A DNA stretch of 35,009 nucleotides from Tritrichomonas foetus (GCA_001839685.1 MLAK01001018.1:3491-38499), one strand, 5' to 3'. Shown: positions 1 to 8,597, counted from the first letter of the stretch. Numbers and translations: made by a program. Notes: generated from the sequence alone by a model not told the origin.

Positions 1-60
1 TTCTTGATATTCATTATTTTCTTCTTGATATTCATTGTTTTCTTGATTTTCATTGTTTTC
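1..60 (-). repeat. 21-bp coding tandem repeat (ENNEYQE)
   Basis: Two 21-base units (1-21 and 22-42) differ at one position and are followed by a shortened 18-base unit (43-60). On the minus strand they encode a Glu/Asn/Gln/Tyr heptapeptide inside the tail of the LRR protein. The array reaches the window edge, so its full copy number is unknown. Confidence 0.7.
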
Positions 61-1140
61 TTCAGGGCTGTTGGGATTTTCTGGTTGGGCGTTTTCAATT
101 TCTTCTGTAACATTTTGATAGATTGATGATTCGTTATTTTCTTCCTCATGAATGTCCTCTTCTTCCTCCTCCTCTTCTTCAAGTAATTCAGCAAGTTTGG
201 AAATTAGCGTGTTATCATCAATGTCCGTTTCTTCTTGAATGAAATCAATTGCGGCTTTTCTCAATTCTTCATACTCTGCAACAGGGTCAATCTTCTTTGG
301 TGTTTTCAAAGCATTTTCATCTTCATTTTCGTTCATATTTCCCAAAATTTGAGAATTTTCAATTAATTCATGACCAACAGAGAGGACCATTTCGTTGTAC
401 CTGTTAAATATTCGATTTCCGCATCTCAACGCTTGAAGCTGAGCGGCAATCACGTTTATCACATCCTGCTGCTTCTTCAGTTGTTGATTAATCGTGGTTT
501 GTTTGGGTTTGAGCATTTTTGGTGAATCTGATTGTGCTAAAGGTGCAAAATAATGTCCTACAAAGCTTTTTATTTGCTTATCATTGTATCCAATTGTTCT
601 CAAAACGCGGATTGCTTTCAATGTGATTGGATCGTTTTCTTGCATTTTAATAGTATTCAAAAAATCATTATAATCTTTCTTTTTGCTCATATCTCTTAAT
701 GAAACTGGTCTGACTGGAATCCATCCTCTTGTCAACAAAGGAAGGACAACTTCCGGTGGACCATATGCATTCGCCGCATTTCGATCAGTTCTGGTGATTT
801 CTATTCCATTAATTCTTTTCAACTGGTTACCACAAACAATCAAACAAAGCGCACGAAAATTTCTCAATCCAGATATTGGAGTATTATCAAGAAAGATTTG
901 TTCAAGTTCGGGCGTGGATGGAAAACCAGTGAATGATAAAATTGGATTATTGATGAGAGATAGTTTCTTTAAATCTGCGGTGTGTTCTAACCCAACAAAG
1001 TCTGATATATAATTATCATCAAGAATAAGAGTTTGAACGCCGTCATGAATTGGAATATCAGTAAAAGATCGGGCTTTAACTTTGGATTTATTGACAACAA
1101 TATCGTGCTTTTTGTCGTACTTCAAACGAGATGGAAGCAT
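1..1140 (-). CDS. Leucine-rich repeat protein with acidic tail (partial, runs off window)
   Basis: The frame begins with ATG at 1140 and stays open for all 380 codons to base 1, so the 5' end is present and the 3' end is missing. Residues about 30-130 carry SDS22-like leucine-rich repeats, for example a VQTLILDDNYI segment followed by LKKLSLINNPI. Such repeats form curved protein-binding surfaces. After about residue 160 the repeats stop and a helical, charged region follows. It includes a run of eight glutamates near residue 325 and then a Glu/Asn/Gln-rich tail containing ENNEYQE repeats at the window edge. No catalytic motif is seen. The gene is divergent from the pseudophosphatase gene at 1812. 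LRR proteins of this kind are abundant in trichomonads, often tied to cytoskeleton or phosphatase regulation, but a specific role cannot be given. Confidence 0.8.
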   Translation of the reverse strand, partial: MLPSRLKYDKKHDIVVNKSKVKARSFTDIPIHDGVQTLILDDNYISDFVGLEHTADLKKLSLINNPILSFTGFPSTPELEQIFLDNTPISGLRNFRALCLIVCGNQLKRINGIEITRTDRNAANAYGPPEVVLPLLTRGWIPVRPVSLRDMSKKKDYNDFLNTIKMQENDPITLKAIRVLRTIGYNDKQIKSFVGHYFAPLAQSDSPKMLKPKQTTINQQLKKQQDVINVIAAQLQALRCGNRIFNRYNEMVLSVGHELIENSQILGNMNENEDENALKTPKKIDPVAEYEELRKAAIDFIQEETDIDDNTLISKLAELLEEEEEEEEDIHEEENNESSIYQNVTEEIENAQPENPNSPEENNENQENNEYQEENNEYQE

Positions 1141-1718
1141 GAAAAAGTACGTTTAAAATTACGCTCAAATTAGTTGAGATGTCATGATGAAATGTGAAAT
1201 AAAAAAATAACTTTTATATAAAGAAATTAGGATTTTTGGATTTTTGATAGGCTCAGAATATGAATCAATAAAAACTATGATAAAAACGCTTAGTCATAAC
1301 TATCGTGAAGAAATAAATGAGTTTTTTTTTTTTCCTCAATCTCTTTGAATAATTTGATACATTATTACTAATAATTTGAAAAGACATATTCAATCTGACT
1401 TATTGAAAAATTGAATAAATTACCGGTATAGTAATTTTATTATCGTATCTTTGACCTGATTATTGTTATCACAAGAATTTCATTGAGTTTACTACAAGAT
1501 TTAAATATTTTCAAAGCTTCAATCTTCAATTTAATTGTACTCAAAAAGTTTTATTTATATTATTGATTATTCAGTATCATTTTTATTATCTCATGGGAAA
1601 ATAAAAAATGAGCATATAAACTACTTTCTAAATAATCATCCGTTTCAACTAATTCAACCGCTTTTTCAATTCAAATTATTTTCTTAGAAATTGTGAATAT
1701 TATGATTATTGAACGAGC

Positions 1719-1740
1719 TTTTTATGATTAATCATAAAAA
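1719..1740. repeat. Perfect 22-bp palindrome upstream of pseudophosphatase gene
   Basis: The sequence reads identically on both strands over 22 bases, with TATGATTAATCATA at its centre. It lies 71 bases before the ATG at 1812. Its symmetry suits a dimeric DNA-binding protein. A near copy with one extra central T (TATGATTTAATCATA) lies at 4238-4252, past the 3' end of the same gene. Any function is inference. Confidence 0.6.
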
Positions 1741-1751
1741 TAGTTGAATTA

Positions 1752-1789
1752 GAAAAGTTTATTCTCTGCATTTAAAAAATAAACTTTTC
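1752..1789. repeat. 12-bp perfect inverted repeat next to a start codon
   Basis: The arms GAAAAGTTTATT (1752-1763) and AATAAACTTTTC (1778-1789) are perfectly complementary and separated by 14 bases. The second arm ends 22 bases before the ATG at 1812. If transcribed, it would form a hairpin in the 5' leader; if not, it is part of the core promoter. Confidence 0.6.
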
Positions 1790-1811
1790 AAAATAAAGTA
1801 AAATCTCACAA

Positions 1812-4106
1812 ATGATTACAACAGCCGCAGGCTTTGTATACCATTCATATCGCAATTTTTTCGTTGCAAGCAAGTCAAACTCTGCTAATTTTGATAATCT
1901 TTCATTGCCAAGACTCGAAGAAGTTGTCTTAAAGAAATTATGTGATGACGTGATCGATCTTTGTAAAAATGGTCCAAATATTATCAAAATAGATCCACCA
2001 GTTTACTTATATGGCGCCATCGATGGAAACATTTACGACTTAATTCGAATGATAGGACGTAGCGAAAGTTTCAGTACAAATAAATACGTTTTTATGGGGA
2101 ACTTAATTGGAAAAAACACATTTTCAGTGGAATGCCTTTCACTTATTTTCTCAATTTTTGTGCTGTGTCCAGAAAATATTGTGATTATAAAAGGCGCCAA
2201 TGAAGTCGATTTTATTCACAATAACAGGCCAAAAGAAGTTCAAGAAAGTGACCAAGAGACTGAAAATTACCATCAAAGCTACACATCAAGGAGTTATTCG
2301 GACTTTCAAGAATCAAAATCTTTTTCAAACGATTCTCAAAATATTCCTCTCCCTGAATGTTGTGATAAATTTGGAATCGAGCAAGATCTCCTTGAAAAAG
2401 GATATTCTGGTCTTCTTATGAACGCTTTTCTTGACGCCCTCAATTCTTTACCACTTGGTGTAATTATTTCTAATCAAATATTGGCAACTCATGGTGGAAT
2501 GGATGAAAAAATTGAAACCATTCAGCAAATAATGGATTACCCTAAAGAAAATTTGAATATAGATGATCCTATGGTGAAATCAATAATTTTGCAAAAAAAT
2601 GAAATTCCTAAACCAATTTTGAAGAAATTTTTGGCCAGAAATTGTCTCAAAAAAGTCATTCACTGTTATCCATCAATAAAGGGAGTTGAACAATTAAGTG
2701 GTGGTCGAGAAATCCTTCTTTATTCCAACACAGGAATGAGTTACACTGAAAATTCAAATGGTTTATCGTTTTCGTATGATGACGAAAATGTGGCACCAAT
2801 GAGAAGAAATCGAATAAAAAAACTACTTGCGAATCAATCAAAATCACCGGCCAGTTCTTCATTTACAGGATCGATAAAATCCTTCATAAACAAAGGGAGA
2901 TTTGGATCAGTGAATTTTACAATTAAATCATCATTTAAAGAGACCATGGCTCCTGGAAATCCTTCCTCGTCATTCAATTGTTTGCCTCCAAAAAAAAGCA
3001 ATTTGGAAACTTTGGATTCAAACGAGAAAACTTCACCGCAACTGCCAAAAGAACTTCCTTCACTTCTTCAGCAATCATCAGATGATCTTTCAAGTCAAGT
3101 AGATGATCTATCTAGAATCCCACAACAATTACAGTTAAATGACCATCAACAGTTAAATGATCAACAACAATTAAATGACCAACAACAATTAAATGACCAA
3201 CAACAATTTAATGACCAACAACAAATAAATGACCAACAACAAATAAATGACCAACAACAATTAAATGACCAACAACAGCTAAATGATCAACAACAATTGA
3301 ATGACAATCCATCCAAATCACAAAAATTAAATCTACAGAAATTGACTATACAGCCATTAAATGATCCAATAAATGATATACAAAGTAGTGATCAAAAAGA
3401 ATCATCTGAAGGAATAACTAATTCTTCACGAATTCCTTCATTTTCACATTTTCCCCTGTCACCAATTACATCTGTAAATAAAACACTTGTTGGTGTTTCA
3501 AGGAAAATACCAATTGTTCCAATAACCAATCAACCATTTGTTGCTCAGCCGATGAGAGTTTATGGTGCTTTTAACCTTCCACTCCCCAGAAATGCCCATT
3601 CATCATTTAATACTGTTCAGAGATCAAGTTTAATTGTTCAAAATAAAGTCAATAATATTGAGTCAATTGAACCAATTGGTGCAGCAATTGGCGCCTTTTC
3701 ATCTAATAATAGTTCTGAACTGGGAGTTCCTTTATTTGACTCACAAAATGAAAGTGGTCCACATATTGGATCATTGAGTGGCACAATTAATGGAAAAATT
3801 ACTTCTGCATTAGCTGATGAGATGATTTCTGATAAACCAACTAAAAAATGCAACGCAAGTTTCCTCCTTTTCAACGATGGAACATCTTTGAAAGGATACT
3901 CATTACCACCTCAAAGCGTACCAAAACCATGGGAAGTAGAATATGTTCCATGCGTGATGCTGACTAAAGAAAAAAGTGGAAAAAGATCCCGTGCTTTACA
4001 AACAATAATGAAGTCGTCTCCTATGAATGGTGTGATTAAAGTTCCACAATCCAGGAGAAAGAGTATCTCAAAATCACCATCGCCACCAAGATATTCACGA
4101 GTTTGA
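1812..4106 (+). CDS. PPP-family pseudophosphatase with QLNDQQ repeats
   Basis: The 764-residue protein starts with a PP1/PP2A-like fold (residues about 30-310), but the signature motifs are degenerate. GDxHG is GAIDGN (68-73), GDxVDRG is GNLIGKN (96-102), and GNHE is GANE (128-131). Most metal-binding Asp, His and Asn residues are therefore gone. Spacing and surrounding hydrophobic segments still follow the family (YLYGAIDGNIYDLIRMI; CPENIVIIKG), and THGG survives at 226-229. A Ser/Gln/Glu-rich insert of about 50 residues (134-185) interrupts the fold. The C-terminal 450 residues are low complexity, Ser/Asn/Gln-rich, with ten hexapeptide repeats from residue 441. Catalysis is very unlikely. 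By analogy with other pseudophosphatases it may bind phosphoproteins or regulatory subunits, which is inference. The ATG at 1812 is the first in frame and follows TCACAA. Confidence 0.75.
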   Translation: MITTAAGFVYHSYRNFFVASKSNSANFDNLSLPRLEEVVLKKLCDDVIDLCKNGPNIIKIDPPVYLYGAIDGNIYDLIRMIGRSESFSTNKYVFMGNLIGKNTFSVECLSLIFSIFVLCPENIVIIKGANEVDFIHNNRPKEVQESDQETENYHQSYTSRSYSDFQESKSFSNDSQNIPLPECCDKFGIEQDLLEKGYSGLLMNAFLDALNSLPLGVIISNQILATHGGMDEKIETIQQIMDYPKENLNIDDPMVKSIILQKNEIPKPILKKFLARNCLKKVIHCYPSIKGVEQLSGGREILLYSNTGMSYTENSNGLSFSYDDENVAPMRRNRIKKLLANQSKSPASSSFTGSIKSFINKGRFGSVNFTIKSSFKETMAPGNPSSSFNCLPPKKSNLETLDSNEKTSPQLPKELPSLLQQSSDDLSSQVDDLSRIPQQLQLNDHQQLNDQQQLNDQQQLNDQQQFNDQQQINDQQQINDQQQLNDQQQLNDQQQLNDNPSKSQKLNLQKLTIQPLNDPINDIQSSDQKESSEGITNSSRIPSFSHFPLSPITSVNKTLVGVSRKIPIVPITNQPFVAQPMRVYGAFNLPLPRNAHSSFNTVQRSSLIVQNKVNNIESIEPIGAAIGAFSSNNSSELGVPLFDSQNESGPHIGSLSGTINGKITSALADEMISDKPTKKCNASFLLFNDGTSLKGYSLPPQSVPKPWEVEYVPCVMLTKEKSGKRSRALQTIMKSSPMNGVIKVPQSRRKSISKSPSPPRYSRV
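3132..3311 (+). repeat. Ten tandem 18-bp units encoding QLNDQQ
   Basis: Ten consecutive 18-base units keep the reading frame and encode Q-[LFI]-N-D-Q-Q, with variation mainly at the second codon (TTA, TTT, ATA, CTA, TTG). The first unit has His at position 5 and the last ends in Asn-Pro. The near identity of central units suggests recent slippage or unequal exchange within the gene. Confidence 0.9.
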
Positions 4107-4405
4107 AAAAGAGAGGTGTAAAAATTGTCTCTTTTTATAATCGCGATTCTATTCTCATATGTAATATTTCTATATGAAAATACCAAATATGTTTATATAA
4201 AATAATATTAATTTATCATGAATATATTTATTTTTATTATGATTTAATCATACAAATGAAAATTGTTTTCAAAAAAAAATGCTAATTTCACAAAAATGTA
4301 TATTTCGAAAAAATGTACGAGAGGGGATGATGTTTTTCATTCTTTTCAAATGTAAAAACTTGTGAAAAAAATTGAGTCTATATTCCAATAGAAATAGTAT
4401 AGGTT

Positions 4406-6820
4406 TTATTCAAACATATTCTTCAACTTTTCTTCATTTGCAAATGATGCATATGAGGTAACAAGTTCAATATCATCAGATAGGAATTTTATAAAAACAA
4501 CTGTGAATTGATTCCATATTTCGAGTAATTTCTTGTCTATATAATCAGAGAATTTTTCATTTGAGAATAGCATGCTATGAAGTATGGAAACTGTTTCAAA
4601 AATCCAAGGACATTCACCAGTTGATATTGAGAATTCTATTATATCGGCAATTTTATCATTAGAATCTTCGAATCCACCAGCTTTAGCAATTTTATTAACT
4701 TCATATAAAAAATTTATTAAAATAAAATATCTAGATATTAGAGGAGATGAATCACTAACTAATGATAGCAGTCCATTTGCCTCCCACATGCATTTTCTAA
4801 GAACTTTGGATTTAAATGATGGTGATTGCTTAATCTTTCTTTTTTTAATTTCAATCAATATCGAAAATTTTGATATCAAATTTTGCATTTCAGTTTTATG
4901 TGGTTTCATAAGAGATGATTCAATTTTAGATAGAGTCATTACAATAAACCAGAAATTGCACGAAGAAATATTGGGTATATTTGTTCCTATGAGATTGTAG
5001 AAAGTAGAAATAATCATAGATGGCTTCTTTTTTGAAACAGAGCTAGAGAAAAATTCATAGGCAATAACAAATGATTCCAAATTAATTGCATCATTTGAAA
5101 CGTCCAAATATTTTTTCATATTCAATAATAACATCTGGTGAATGAGTAATTGTTCAAAAATAATAGTTTTTGTTGATAAATCATTACAAACAAGTTGGAG
5201 AATGTAATCAATAAATTCATTCATTTCAATTTTGGATTTACCCTCCAAGATAGTCTGTAATTTATGATTTGATACTATTCTATCATTAATTTCCATGTCT
5301 GTAATTAATTGAACAGGATCTAAATGCATTTCTGAAGCAGCAATACGAATTTCTGACCAAAGTTGTAATTTCCAATTATCAGCAGGAGGAGGAGGAATGC
5401 ATTTATCCCTAAAAAGCAGGGGTCTCATCGGAAATGATGGTGGCTGAGGAATTTTTGGAAATAAATGGATTTTCCAAGGTAAAAGAATTGGGATGTAATG
5501 ATAATTTGTACATATTGATTCAATTCTTTGGGAGTGATGGGGTAATATTATTCCAAGCTTGTTTAAACATTGGATATCTAATAAAGTTAATATCACATCA
5601 ATGCTAAAAGTTTGATCATATGCAACAAATGCATCTGGTATTTCATAAACAGAATTATGAAAATTAAGTTCAGTCAATGATATTCTTTCGGTATCATTAT
5701 GAATTTCAGACTTTTTAATATTACTTAATGTATTTTTTAGGATAATATGATTATTAGGAACATGTATTTTATTATCATCTATATCTTCAAATTCTTTATA
5801 TTCACAATTTTCCCTAAAACTATCTGTCAAAGGATAAATATTTGTAGGGAACATTGAACTTCTGTTGCTATTAAGATTAGAATTATAAATCCCACGCGAT
5901 TTGATACTTTCATCTTCAGTGTCAAGTCGTTCATTTTTTATATCATTCAAACTTTTTCGTAAATTGTTCTGATGAACCCTCTTATGCAGCACTTTACAAA
6001 CTTCTTTGCAATCATAAACAGGTTCCAAAATATAAGAAAAGGGGGAAACATTGCACTGTAATTGTAGTTGAGGAATAAGTAAATCCATGATAATGAGTTT
6101 CCATATTTGATCATTTGTAAATTGAAGTTTTAATACTCGAAGTAAAGCCACATGGGCTGATGGTAAATAAGAAAATTTAGAAGCTGCTGTATCAACCAGT
6201 TTTTGAGCAAATTGAAGTGGTGTTGATTTGGCAAGATAATTCGACCAAAAAAGTTCCCTGAATACAATATCAGAAAAATGATTTATATTTGCTGAATTGA
6301 AGAAAGGAGATACTATTTTAATAAAAAGGTTAAAGTTAAGGTTTCGCGATACTGCAGTATAAAAATTGAAAGCGAAAACGCATGCCTCCCTAGTTGAAAA
6401 ATGTGAAAAAATTGCGGGTATTGTATTTAGATAAATGAATGAAGTTAATTTAATATCATCTATTTTATGGAATATAATATCAGCAAAATATGCAGGTTTT
6501 GCTATTAGAAAATTCATTAATGCAGAAATTGATTGAACTTCCAGAGGAGCAAAATATCTTAAGGCCTCTGATGGATTTTTACTTGCACTTTCAAATATAT
6601 CTGAGGACATAATGTTTTTCCCATTTAAAGTTGGTCTTTTCTTTACCGAAAATAAATAGTTTTTTTGACGATTGACAATAAGAATATGGCACATACATTT
6701 AATTGCTTGTTCATCTGTATGGTTTAGTTTGTTATCAATACCAGGTGGCATAATTGGAGCAAGCTGGTGGTATATCTTGAGATGATATTTCCACATGCTA
6801 AAATTGCTGCATAAATACAT
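4406..6820 (-). CDS. Large helical protein of unknown function
   Basis: A single frame of 804 residues runs from ATG at 6820. The codon before it (6823-6821) is TTG and is not a credible eukaryotic start. The protein is rich in Ile, Leu, Phe, Asn and Ser. It has two apparently helical halves: residues about 60-260, with repeated amphipathic segments such as CVFAFNFYTAV, and about 480-800. An Asn/Ser/Asp-rich linker (about 285-370) lies between them, followed by a proline patch (IPPPPADNW). No signal peptide, membrane span or catalytic motif is visible. The helical layout recalls RasGAP- or armadillo-type proteins, but I cannot see a diagnostic motif and do not assign a family. It is convergent with the pseudophosphatase gene and lies 83 bases downstream of the secreted-protein gene on the same strand. 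Confidence 0.7.
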   Translation of the reverse strand: MYLCSNFSMWKYHLKIYHQLAPIMPPGIDNKLNHTDEQAIKCMCHILIVNRQKNYLFSVKKRPTLNGKNIMSSDIFESASKNPSEALRYFAPLEVQSISALMNFLIAKPAYFADIIFHKIDDIKLTSFIYLNTIPAIFSHFSTREACVFAFNFYTAVSRNLNFNLFIKIVSPFFNSANINHFSDIVFRELFWSNYLAKSTPLQFAQKLVDTAASKFSYLPSAHVALLRVLKLQFTNDQIWKLIIMDLLIPQLQLQCNVSPFSYILEPVYDCKEVCKVLHKRVHQNNLRKSLNDIKNERLDTEDESIKSRGIYNSNLNSNRSSMFPTNIYPLTDSFRENCEYKEFEDIDDNKIHVPNNHIILKNTLSNIKKSEIHNDTERISLTELNFHNSVYEIPDAFVAYDQTFSIDVILTLLDIQCLNKLGIILPHHSQRIESICTNYHYIPILLPWKIHLFPKIPQPPSFPMRPLLFRDKCIPPPPADNWKLQLWSEIRIAASEMHLDPVQLITDMEINDRIVSNHKLQTILEGKSKIEMNEFIDYILQLVCNDLSTKTIIFEQLLIHQMLLLNMKKYLDVSNDAINLESFVIAYEFFSSSVSKKKPSMIISTFYNLIGTNIPNISSCNFWFIVMTLSKIESSLMKPHKTEMQNLISKFSILIEIKKRKIKQSPSFKSKVLRKCMWEANGLLSLVSDSSPLISRYFILINFLYEVNKIAKAGGFEDSNDKIADIIEFSISTGECPWIFETVSILHSMLFSNEKFSDYIDKKLLEIWNQFTVVFIKFLSDDIELVTSYASFANEEKLKNMFE

Positions 6821-6903
6821 CAAATTTTGAATGCATTTAATTTAAATTTAATTAAAGTATTCAAGAAAAACAATAAACCAAAAAGTTGTAAAATGTTGTT
6901 TAA

Positions 6904-7707
6904 TTAAGGGACTCGGTGATACCTATTGCTGACAGAAGGTATTTGTTTTCCATTTCCATTCATTTCTTTTGCCATTTTCTTTCGAAACTCAGTTGCAACC
7001 ATGACTTTAAATTTGATTGGATCTACAACCCATTCAACAACATCTTTCGAGACAGGTAAAGCATCATTACTTTTTTGATGTTGGAATAATGTTTGCTCAT
7101 TTAATAAGTTTACAAGCATAGGTGCAAACTTGTCTTTGTGTTCAACTGGATCATAAAATTTATGTGGAATGTGTTTGATTTGTTGTTCTTGATGTGAATT
7201 ATCTTTATAATTCATCATTTCCCTGTATTTCATGGCAACTTTGAACTTATGCTGTATGGGATTGAAAGTTTTAGGTACACTGTTTTGAGTTTGATGCTGA
7301 AATACTTTTGCAGAGTTTGATGTTGCATGTGAAGAATCAATTTTATAACCAGAATAACTACCACTATTTGTGATTTCCTTGATATCCTTAACATGAAATA
7401 TTTTCGCAGAATTTGATGTTGCATGTGAAGAATCAATTTTATAACCAGAATAACTACCACTATTTGTGATTTCCTTGAAATCCTTATCATGAAATATTTT
7501 CACAGAATTTGATGAATGTGAGGAGTCTATCATATATCCTGATGAAGAATATGATTTTTGATTTGGAATTGAGTTTTTAATCAAGTTTTTTCCAATTTGA
7601 GAGGCTGGAATAGGAATATAGTTAGCCTGAGCAATGCTCTTAGAATCACTGAATTGATGTGATAAAGCAAGACTAATGAGAAAACAAAACATTATTAATG
7701 ACAGCAT
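6904..7707 (-). CDS. Small secreted protein with internal repeats
   Basis: This 267-residue protein begins with a clear signal peptide (MLSLIMFCFLISLALS, cleavage likely near residue 16-17) and has no later membrane span. Three copies of a GYxIDSSH unit start at residues 57, 88 and 120, 31-32 residues apart. The C-terminal half carries three diverged units beginning NPIQHKFK (149), DPVEHKDK (186) and DPIKFKVM (229). In the first and third, two residues on, comes a VA-x-[KE]-[YF]-R-[EK]-[MK]-M segment. The arrangement suggests a secreted or surface-coat protein built by duplication. No protease, lectin or pore-forming motif is seen. The family is unrecognised. The start is fixed by the signal peptide. 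Confidence 0.75.
   Translation of the reverse strand: MLSLIMFCFLISLALSHQFSDSKSIAQANYIPIPASQIGKNLIKNSIPNQKSYSSSGYMIDSSHSSNSVKIFHDKDFKEITNSGSYSGYKIDSSHATSNSAKIFHVKDIKEITNSGSYSGYKIDSSHATSNSAKVFQHQTQNSVPKTFNPIQHKFKVAMKYREMMNYKDNSHQEQQIKHIPHKFYDPVEHKDKFAPMLVNLLNEQTLFQHQKSNDALPVSKDVVEWVVDPIKFKVMVATEFRKKMAKEMNGNGKQIPSVSNRYHRVP
7310..7597 (-). repeat. 96-bp tandem repeat in the secreted-protein gene
   Basis: Units start at 7310, 7406 and 7502, exactly 96 bases apart on the plus strand. The first two are nearly identical, while the third has diverged and lacks one codon in its SSH region. Each encodes the GYxIDSSH module and its spacer. Confidence 0.75.
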
Positions 7708-8375
7708 GACAATTACATTGTCAATATGTCAAAATATACTCAATAGTTCTCAATTATATACAAATATTTCTAAATTCCATACGATTCAGAAATGATCAAA
7801 AAAATATTCTGTTAAATATTCAATTGAAAAATCACATTTTTATGTGTAAAATATTTTTAGTATCAGTAAACTTTATTCATACATTTTGAAGGCTTAGAAT
7901 AACAAGCAATTCCATTAGAATTTCCAGAATCAGTGGTCATTTTACAATTCCTACGCCTTTTTCTAAAAACATACCGTAAGTATTCATTCCTTTGCTTCAA
8001 AATTCTGCACTTTTCACAAAATAAGGTGCTGGTGCTGAAAAAACTTGTTCAACATGTAATTTAGTACTTTTCGAATCACCATTTGATGCTTCTTTTTTCA
8101 TAAAATTAACAAAGTATTGTCACCATCTCCTCTTTTCTTTTTTTGTTTAAACACACTTATAAATTCAGTCTTCATGAAAGATCCAAATATCTTAATCCTG
8201 GGCAAAATATTGAATAAGTTCAATCCATCAAATCATAATTCAATCATGTTTCTAATTCAAAATCAAAAATGACGTAATAAATTAATATATATTAATTTTC
8301 AATTGAGTAATTGTGAAGTGAAATGACAAATAAAGGGCAAAAGTGGAAAAAATCTAATGTGATGTGAACTTTGAT
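7708..8375. other. Intergenic region with a decayed coding remnant
   Basis: This gap lies between the divergent secreted-protein and giant coiled-coil genes. It holds the promoters, a probable pseudogene at 7863-8270 on the minus strand, and leads into the GC-rich structured element at 8376. The rest is AT-rich sequence in which I see nothing else. Confidence 0.5.
7863..8270 (-). pseudogene. Probable decayed gene fragment, family unknown
   Basis: Three minus-strand open stretches lie end to end in different frames with coding-like composition. The first (about 8258-8125) includes ILPRIKIFGSFMKTEF. The second (about 8120-7999) includes FMKKEASNGDSKSTKL. The last (about 8043-7863) is open for about 60 codons and includes CEKCRILKQRNEYLRYVFRK followed by a Cys-rich end and a TGA. 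Together they look like one coding sequence broken by two frame changes. There is no start codon supporting any piece as a complete gene. A chance run of open frames is possible. Confidence 0.35.
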
Positions 8376-8499
8376 GGTTCTTTAGGTCAATTCGACTTGG
8401 AAGAGGCACGACAAGCGAAAATGGTGGATAAAGCACGGCGAACTGGAGCTGTGTTCACTCGCTGCGCCTCCTCCAATGGTCGAATGAGTTGAAAGAGCC
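8376..8499. ncRNA. Candidate structured RNA: GC-rich long imperfect hairpin
   Basis: These 124 bases are 52% GC (64 of 124) in an AT-rich gap, and the two halves pair along most of their length. Helices: 8376-8382 with 8493-8499 (7 bp, one G-U); 8387-8390 with 8489-8492; 8391-8396 with 8479-8484; 8397-8407 with 8466-8476 (10 of 11 pairs); 8414-8418 with 8459-8463; and a small 8440-8443/8453-8456 stem near the tip. A T run follows on each strand (about 8515-8519 on plus; 8346-8351 on minus), so the transcribed strand is open. No match to tRNA, SRP, RNase P or spliceosomal snRNA was recognised. Alternatives are an inverted-repeat (MITE-like) element, although no target-site duplication was seen, or a coding fragment, because a 44-codon plus-strand frame without ATG is also open here. 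Confidence 0.4.
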
Positions 8500-8597
8500 T
8501 GTAAAATCATATCATTTTTATTGCTCAAAAAGATAATTCTGATATGTGAAGTGAAATATTAGTATCGCTTTGGTAATAGTTAACGATTTTTTTATAA

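Larger units (their letters stand above)
1141..1811. other. Divergent intergenic region between LRR gene and pseudophosphatase gene
   Basis: This 671-base AT-rich gap separates two divergent genes and must hold both promoters. It contains a short T run near 1321 and two strong inverted repeats close to the plus-strand start (separate entries). One plus-strand open frame of about 43 codons near 1430-1574 has no ATG start and is not called a gene. No RNA gene is seen. Confidence 0.6.

Noticed and set aside
683..1012. 109-codon plus-strand ORF
   Set aside because: It begins with ATG but lies wholly antisense to the LRR gene on the minus strand, which has clear repeats.
4584..5000. 138-codon plus-strand ORF
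   Set aside because: It is antisense to the intact 804-residue minus-strand gene; no independent motif or promoter was seen.
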